Assembly (NCBI RefSeq): GCF_027595985.1
Contig: NC_073306.1
Location: forward strand, 191,150,500-191,214,499
Reading direction: 5' to 3'
DNA: 64,000 nt
DNA from: Sorex araneus
Taxonomy: Eukaryota > Chordata > Mammalia > Eulipotyphla > Soricidae
The position numbers and the translations under genes were made by a program. Of the stretch, positions 58,686 through 64,000 are shown piece by piece; position 1 is the stretch's first letter, and each line of letters begins with the position of its first letter. The notes below the pieces were generated by a model. That model was not told the origin of the DNA. It did not search any database and worked only from the letters and a program-made list of their open reading frames with translations.

Positions 58686-59590
58686 ATCTATGATTGATTA
58701 AAAACCTATTGATTAATCAGTGCTACCACTAATTATTCTTGGAAAAATCAGACTCAAAATAAGCGCAGAATTCTGCAACTTTTAAAGTAGTATTTGTACC
58801 CATCTTATCAATTCAACCTTATTAATAAGGCTTGGTGTTTGAAAATTTCATCCAGTATGGCTTTATTTCCTCAGCTTCTGACAGTCTAATAAGGGTTGTG
58901 CCCTAATCTTATGCAGGATACTGCTATTTTCATTTCAAAAATTGTATGCCTTTGGAATCATGATTACTAACAATCCTAATATTTGTCACTTAAAAAAATA
59001 AGAGATCTGATTTCATTCACTTTGGTACATTAAAAGAAAAGGATCCTCATAGTGCTAAAAAATATGGCATACATAAATTAAGAGAGACCAACACTTTAAG
59101 TAGCCACAATAGACCACAAGCCTTACAAGGTTCAAACTACTTTAGAATCCTCTTCAATTAATTGTGCTTAGTCCTTGGTGATTTGATTTTCAGTCTCCAG
59201 AGTAATAGAATCAAGAAACAATGACTCTGAGTGTGAAGTGACAGCAGACACACAGTCCCTAAACTGAGTGACTACTTGGGTGTTTGTTTCTGCCTGTTCC
59301 TAAAGAATTGCTCCAAGTCAAAATGACCAATTGCTTATTTGACAGGTTAAATATGTTACAAGATTGATACTCCAATTGCTAGTAAGCAAGGAAGGGGCAA
59401 AAAAGTCATCTATTGGTTTTATTTCAGGCATCAGAGCATGGTTTTTATCGCTACATTGAATGACAACTCAAATAAGCAAGGATGTTTAGATTAAAACATC
59501 AGATTTAGGGACTAATATGTGAGGACAAAGGGTCCCCTATTTATGTGGAATAGGAAAATAAAACAATATTTTCAGGTAAGCTTGAGAATT
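58686..59590. other. No recognisable feature
   Basis: AT-rich, no gene. Confidence 0.5.
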
Positions 59591-59605
59591 AAAATAGAAA
59601 TTGCT

Positions 59606-59778
59606 TGGGGGCTGGAGCAATAGCACAGCGTGTAGGGCGTTTGCCTTGCACATGGCTGACCCGAGTTCGATTCCCAGCCATCCCATATGGTCCCTTGAGC
59701 ACCACCAGGGGTGATTCCTGAGTGCAGAGCCAGGAGTAACCCTTGTGCATTGCCAGGTGTGACCCAAAAAGAAAAGAA
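59606..59778 (+). mobile_element. SOR SINE form A, 15-bp TSD
   Basis: 'ggggctggagcaatagcaca', B box 'gagttcgattcc', full body, A-rich tail. Exact 15-bp duplication (aaaatagaaattgct at 59591-59605 and 59779-59793). Confidence 0.96.
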
Positions 59779-59793
59779 AAAATAGAAATTGCT

Positions 59794-60134
59794 AAGAGTC
59801 ATGCTGAATTGGAAAACCTGTGGTTTTCCACAGAGCAAAGGCTAAAGAAATTTTCAACTAGTTGTTGCTAAAATGGAGCTTGGGTCCGATCTTCTAGCTT
59901 TTTAGCAAAAGAAAAGAATGTAGACTTCTTTAATTTGAATTTTTATCAAAGTACCAGAGCTTTTAACAGTGTTTAGTGTCTTAAGATCCTTCCAGGATCT
60001 CTGTTTCCTAAACTTTGCCTTGCTCAGTTCCCAGTTCTATGGTCAAGTGTTAAGATTTGTTTTTCATTAAGGAATCTCTAATGCCTTCCTTTTCTTTCTT
60101 TATGCTGCTCACATAAATACGATCATCTGAAATT
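59794..60134. other. No recognisable feature
   Basis: No gene seen. Confidence 0.45.
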
Positions 60135-60296
60135 TGCCTTTTGCTTTATGATTAGGACCTCCTCCAGTTCCACCCAAATTGCAGAAAATTGCATTTTTTT
60201 AATATCATAACAGAGTTATATTGCTTTCTGCATCTGTAGTACACCTTCTTTATCCATTTGTCTGTCATTGGACACTAGGTTGTTTCCAAATATTCA
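60135..60296 (-). mobile_element. L1 ORF2 C-terminal relic, antisense
   Basis: 'aggacctcctccagttccac', 'gtacaccttctttatccatt', 'tgtctgtcattggacactag', 'gttgtttccaaatattcac' match the antisense end of L1 ORF2. It is cut off by the SINE that follows. Confidence 0.7.
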
Positions 60297-60531
60297 CTGT
60301 TTCACTGTCATCCCATTGTTCATCGATTTGCTCGAGTGGGCACCGGTAATATCTCCATTGTGAGACTTGTTACTGTTTTCTGGCATATCGAATACACCAC
60401 GAATAGCTTGCCAAGCTCTGCCATGTGGGCAGGATACTCTCAGTAGCTCGTCGGGTTCTCCGAGAGTGACAAAGGAATTGAACCCGGGTTGGCTGCTTGC
60501 AAGGCAAACACCCTACCCACTGTGATATCTC
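60297..60531 (-). mobile_element. SINE form B inserted beside or in an L1 relic
   Basis: 'tttcactgtcatcccattgt', 'tcgagtgggcaccggtaata', reversed body, reversed B box 'attgaacccgggttggc', reversed head. Confidence 0.92.
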
Positions 60532-60590
60532 CCATATACAGTCAAAATTATCATTTTGATGGATTCTACTGTCTTTAAAACATCAAGCAA

Positions 60591-60783
60591 AGGGGCCAGA
60601 GTGATAGTACAGCAGGTAGAGTGTTTGCCTTGCATGTGGCCAAGCCAAGTTCAATTCTCGGCATCCCATATGGTCCCCCAAGCATAGTCAGAAGTAATTC
60701 CAGCATGCAGAGCCAAGAGAAACTCCTGAGCATCTCTGAGTGTGACCCAAAAAGCAAAACCAAACCAAAACAAAACAAAAACC
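60591..60783 (+). mobile_element. SOR SINE form A, 10-bp TSD
   Basis: 'aggggccagagtgatagtac', B box 'aagttcaattctc', complete body, tail of (AAAAC)n type. Exact 10-bp duplication (catcaagcaa at 60581-60590 and 60784-60793). Confidence 0.93.
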
Positions 60784-60839
60784 CATCAAGCAATGCCTTT
60801 ATCATCTTACAAATCTTCCAGAATCACCCCTTATCCCCC

Positions 60840-61130
60840 TGAGTCTTTTCCACATATTTTACCTCCCCTCCAGGCTTTTTATACCTAGCACTTTGATTCT
60901 TTCTCACCTCAGGGCCTTCACATTGCTCCCTCCAGCTGGAATATTCTCTTTTGTATCCCTCAAAACTGAAAAGCCCCTGACTATTGAGATCTTCCCTTCG
61001 TTGTTCTGCCTTCATTATCAATATTGTACGGATTTTTGCAGACGACCAATCATTTGGTCATTTGGTCATTTCCAAATATTACCTACTGTAAATAATCACC
61101 AATGGCATTTAAATAAATTAAATATGAATA
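60840..61130 (+). mobile_element. L2-like LINE 3' region relic
   Basis: 'cacctcagggccttcacatt', 'gctccctccagctggaatat' and 'tctcttttgtatccctcaaa' follow the L2 pattern (…ctcagggcctttgcacttgctgttccc…ctggaa…ctctt…). Confidence 0.5.
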
Positions 61131-61722
61131 AATTAAAAAAATATCAAATAATACAACCCCTTGGTCTTGAATTTAAGAACAGAAGACAAAACTGAGTATA
61201 TAAAATAGGCATATTGAGGGTGGTGAAAGAGGTTGACATAAACTGGAAATATTATTGGGTCATAAATGCCAATAGTACCCCAACATTTTAACTAAATAAT
61301 ACCTATTAAATGAAAACAAAAAATTATAAATTGTGAATAAATCTTTCAGAAGACCGATCAATTCCACTTCTAGACATCTAGTCAGCAAAGTGCACCAAAA
61401 ATATCAATTAGGTGGACATATGTATACCAAAGATTGTGGATATTGATTTGAATATTATTGTGTTTTTAAAAAAATTTTAAGCAATAGTCAGAATCCAAAG
61501 TATACCAAAATATTGCTTTAAGAAAAGGAAAGGAGAAAGATAAAATCTTCCAACCAATTCAAATCTTCTAGTCAGTAGCTTGACTAGTCTTAATTGGAAT
61601 GATATCTTTTTGCTGAGATATTTTCTTAATACTATTTTGAAAATACATGCAGCCTATGATCAGATTTTTTTCTTCATTGGTATGAGGTTTGGCAGCATTC
61701 AAAGGACTTAAAATGAATTTTC
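61131..61722. other. No recognisable feature
   Basis: AT-rich up to the target-site duplication of the next SINE. Confidence 0.5.
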
Positions 61723-61740
61723 AATAATTTTTGTGTTTGT

Positions 61741-61915
61741 GGGGCCAGAGCGATAGCACAGCGGGTAGGGCGTTTGCCTTGCACGCGGCCGACCTGGGTT
61801 CGATCCCCGGCATCCCATATGGTCCCCCAAGCACTGCCAGGAGTAATTCCTGAGTGAAAAGCCAGGAGTAACCCCTGTACATTGCTGGGTGTGACCCAAA
61901 AAGCAAAAAAAAAAA
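61741..61915 (+). mobile_element. SOR SINE form A, 18-bp TSD, least diverged copy
   Basis: Full head, B box and body with few differences from the pattern shared by the other copies, ending 'tgacccaaaaagc' plus a pure A run. Exact 18-bp duplication (aataatttttgtgtttgt at 61723-61740 and 61916-61933). It is the best local reference for form A. Confidence 0.97.
61754..61806 (+). promoter_or_regulatory. Internal RNA polymerase III promoter of the SINE (A and B boxes)
   Basis: A-box-like 'tagcacagcggg' at 61754-61765 and B-box-like 'ggttcgatcc' at 61797-61806, about 31 bp apart, as in tRNA genes. The same pair heads both form A and form B SINEs, so both could be transcribed by Pol III. The RTE LINE copies lack it. 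Confidence 0.75.
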
Positions 61916-61933
61916 AATAATTTTTGTGTTTGT

Positions 61934-62433
61934 AAATATATATGGGACCTGAAAATTTGCAGTGTATCTTTAGAACTTACACTTTAATACACAAGGGTGT
62001 TGTGACATTAACATGTCAATGCTGGGATGTACCACTGATAGCTCATATGTCAACATATTATAAGAGAATGCTTCTGAGTTAATTTTTCCATTTTCTACAA
62101 TTATTATTTAATATATCAAAGATATTATATTTAGTAGTCACTTAAGTTATTCGCCATAAATTCATTGAAATTATGACATTTTGGTACCTGAAAATTTAAT
62201 TCTAATGATACTGTAGAAAACTGTTTTCATCTCAGTTTTGGATGTAGAAAATAACACTGGAGTTTTGGGGGGTGTATAGAGATCAGGTTGGGAGGACAGA
62301 GTTGGGGAAGATATAGAAGAAGGAATAGAAGAGAGTATAAGATGGAAGAATGGGAGGGAGAGGGGGCAGAAGGGGAGAGACAATGAAAGAGAGAGAGAGG
62401 GAGGGAAAAGAGTGAAATAAGTTTGCACAATAA
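61934..62433. other. No gene; purine-rich tract 62270-62415
   Basis: AT-rich, then a G/A-rich stretch ending in (GA)n/(GGGA)n. Minus-strand open frames across it (62171-62430) are Ser/Pro/Leu artefacts of the purine tract. Confidence 0.6.
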
Positions 62434-62455
62434 TTATCTAACTTCATAATCTAAA
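62434..62455 (+). repeat. 22-bp direct repeat, left copy
   Basis: 'ttatctaacttcataatcta' plus 'aa' is present exactly again at 63362-63383, 928 bp away. Similarity extends a few bases on each side with small gaps. Confidence 0.8.
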
Positions 62456-62458
62456 CAG

Positions 62459-62682
62459 CACTGTTGTCCCATTGTTCATCGATTTCCTTGAGTGGGCACC
62501 AGTAATTTCTCCATTGTGAGACTTGTTGTTACTGTTTTTGGCATAATGAATACACCACAGGTAGCTTGCCAGGCTCTGCCATGGGGACGGGCTACTCTCG
62601 GTAGCTTGCCGAGCTCTTGGAGACAGATGGAGGAATCAAACCCAGGTCAGCTGCGTGCAAGACAAACACCCTATCCACTGTA
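62459..62682 (-). mobile_element. SINE form B
   Basis: 'cactgttgtcccattgttca', 'gagtgggcaccagtaatttc', reversed body and 'ggaatcaaacccaggtcagc', 'aacaccctatccactgt'. The extreme 5' end of the head is missing. Confidence 0.9.
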
Positions 62683-62694
62683 AAATACATAATT

Positions 62695-63000
62695 GCTTTT
62701 CTTTTTTTTATTATTTAATTGCACTTTAGGTCACATGTGAGCAACAGGACTATCATTTATGGTTTTGATATACACAACTGCCATGATATACACAACACTA
62801 CAAAAGTGCCCAAGATCGTCCACCAACATTGCCCAGTTCCTTACAGTCCATCTCATCACCTTCCTGACTTCCTTCTCCTCCTCACTTCATATTTTTAGTT
62901 CTGTAATCCAGGGCCAAGGATTTTTTATCAACTGATATCGTCTGTCCCCTTGCTCTGATGCGCAAGACATCATAGACAACAGATAAATCATCTGGTACTG
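62695..63000 (-). mobile_element. Possible old L1 3' UTR relic, antisense
   Basis: Poly-T-rich start, 'ttgatatacacaactgccat', 'aaaagtgcccaagatcgtcc' and C-rich 'tccttctcctcctcact' are ordered like an antisense L1 3' UTR. Weak evidence. Confidence 0.35.
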
Positions 63001-64000
63001 GACCTTCTCCCTCTGACTTATTTAAGACTCATTTAAGATGATTGATTCTCTCGAGTTCTAAATTTGAGAAAACAGTAAGATTTCACAAAGACATCTATTT
63101 TTAAATAGCAATTCAATACAGGAGCATTCCTCAATGAACAGGGAAGTTGAAATTGCATTATGTTATTTGATCTTGTCTTTTGTTAATTATGTTCACTGAA
63201 TGAGCTTTCTTAACTCTTTCAGAAAGGATTTCAATGTGAAAATTTTATGCGATTTTATGTCCATAGTGAAACTCAAATTTATTTGAAACTTGAAAAGTAA
63301 TGGTTAGGGTCTGGGACTTGTAAGAAGTTGTTGATAATAGAAGGCGATTTCTTCATAATAGTTATCTAACTTCATAATCTAAATACTGTTGAAAAATGCT
63401 GCTATACCTCTGACATGTAAATATTTTGGAATTAATCATTTCTATCCACACAGAAAGAAAAAGTTAAGCAATGTGTAAAATCAGTAGGGCCTGTGAGAGT
63501 ACTGAAGTTACAAAGCAGAGGAGCACCTGAATGTAGAGAGACAGTTGAAACCAATCACATCTCAGATTTGCTTACTTAGAGCAGAATGAGAAAACAAACA
63601 CGTAGCAAACAAGCCGGTAAATGACACTTGAATGATCTCTTGATAAATTTGTCACAAATAGGAGAGTGAGAAACTTTTGTGAACGTCAGACTTAGGAGGG
63701 CCTCTAGAACTGTAGGAAACTCAAAATATTGCCCAGAGAAGAAGTAGGGAAGATATTCTGACTGGTGTGTGGAGAGAAAAATATCATTGTGAAATATGTA
63801 TTATGCATTAGAAATAAGTATGGCTTGTTCTTAAGAGTGAAAAACAAACAGAAAGACTATATTTTCTTTTTATCCTTATTAGTCTTCTTTACATAAAGAA
63901 TACTTAAACACGAACTATTGTAAAAATCATAATCAGTGTTGAGAAAATGGATGTTCTTTCCTAAAATCAGAATTGATACAACCTTGTCCTTTATTAAAAC
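63001..64000. other. No gene; right copy of the 22-bp direct repeat at 63362-63383
   Basis: AT-rich unique-looking DNA to the end of the window. The only structure noticed is the second copy of the direct repeat. Confidence 0.5.

Noticed and set aside
61741-61915. True tRNA gene
   Set aside because: A and B boxes are present, but no cloverleaf anticodon arm or acceptor pairing is evident and the unit continues into a SINE body with a poly-A tail and target-site duplications.
1-64000. Bacterial, phage or CRISPR systems
   Set aside because: No dense operons, no ribosome-binding-site/ORF structure, no repeat-spacer arrays; the repeat content is mammalian throughout.

Overview
The window looks like nuclear DNA from a shrew (Soricidae, probably Sorex or a close relative), from an AT-rich intergenic or intronic stretch. 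I find no intact protein-coding gene. The main evidence is about 40 copies of a tRNA-headed SINE with a polymerase III A-box/B-box head and the body '...catcccatatggtcccctgagca...gtgtgacccaaaaagc(A)n'. From memory this is the shrew SOR SINE family. Old L1 relics, MIR, L2 and a solo LTR fit a placental mammal. There are no bacterial operons, CRISPR arrays or prophage genes.

Layout. 0-10 kb: L1 3' end, several SINEs, a 643-bp composite element with a 13-bp target-site duplication (2741-3383), a solo LTR (5605-5909), a 5'-inverted L1, and a second composite element in reverse (9047-9553). 10-29 kb: mostly AT-rich unique DNA with scattered SINEs, L1 3' ends, CT microsatellites and an unrecognised block at 22.4-23.1 kb. 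29.4-32.6 kb: a decayed RTE-clade LINE on the minus strand. 33-49 kb: old SINEs, MIR, an antisense L1 with nested insertions (36.5-38.4 kb), and an L1 3' UTR with an internal duplication (41.4-42.6 kb). 48.6-50.9 kb: a SINE inserted in a SINE, and a six-finger C2H2 zinc-finger pseudogene. 52.7-56.5 kb: a second decayed RTE region on the plus strand, made of two overlapping partial copies. 57-64 kb: MIR, L2, fresh SINEs and unique sequence.

The most interesting system is a LINE/SINE partnership. One tRNA-like head occurs with two different bodies. Form A ends in an A-rich tail, as expected for L1-mobilised SINEs. Form B has a body that is a direct fusion of the 5' leader and the extreme 3' end of the RTE LINE found in this window, and it ends in a (cagtgata)n-like tail instead of poly-A. 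Headless intermediates with longer, differently joined leader pieces (called form C and the composite element here) are also present, so the window holds a series of RTE internal-deletion derivatives. Family names and orientations come from reading the sequence by eye, without a repeat database. Boundaries without a target-site duplication are good to about 10-20 bases.
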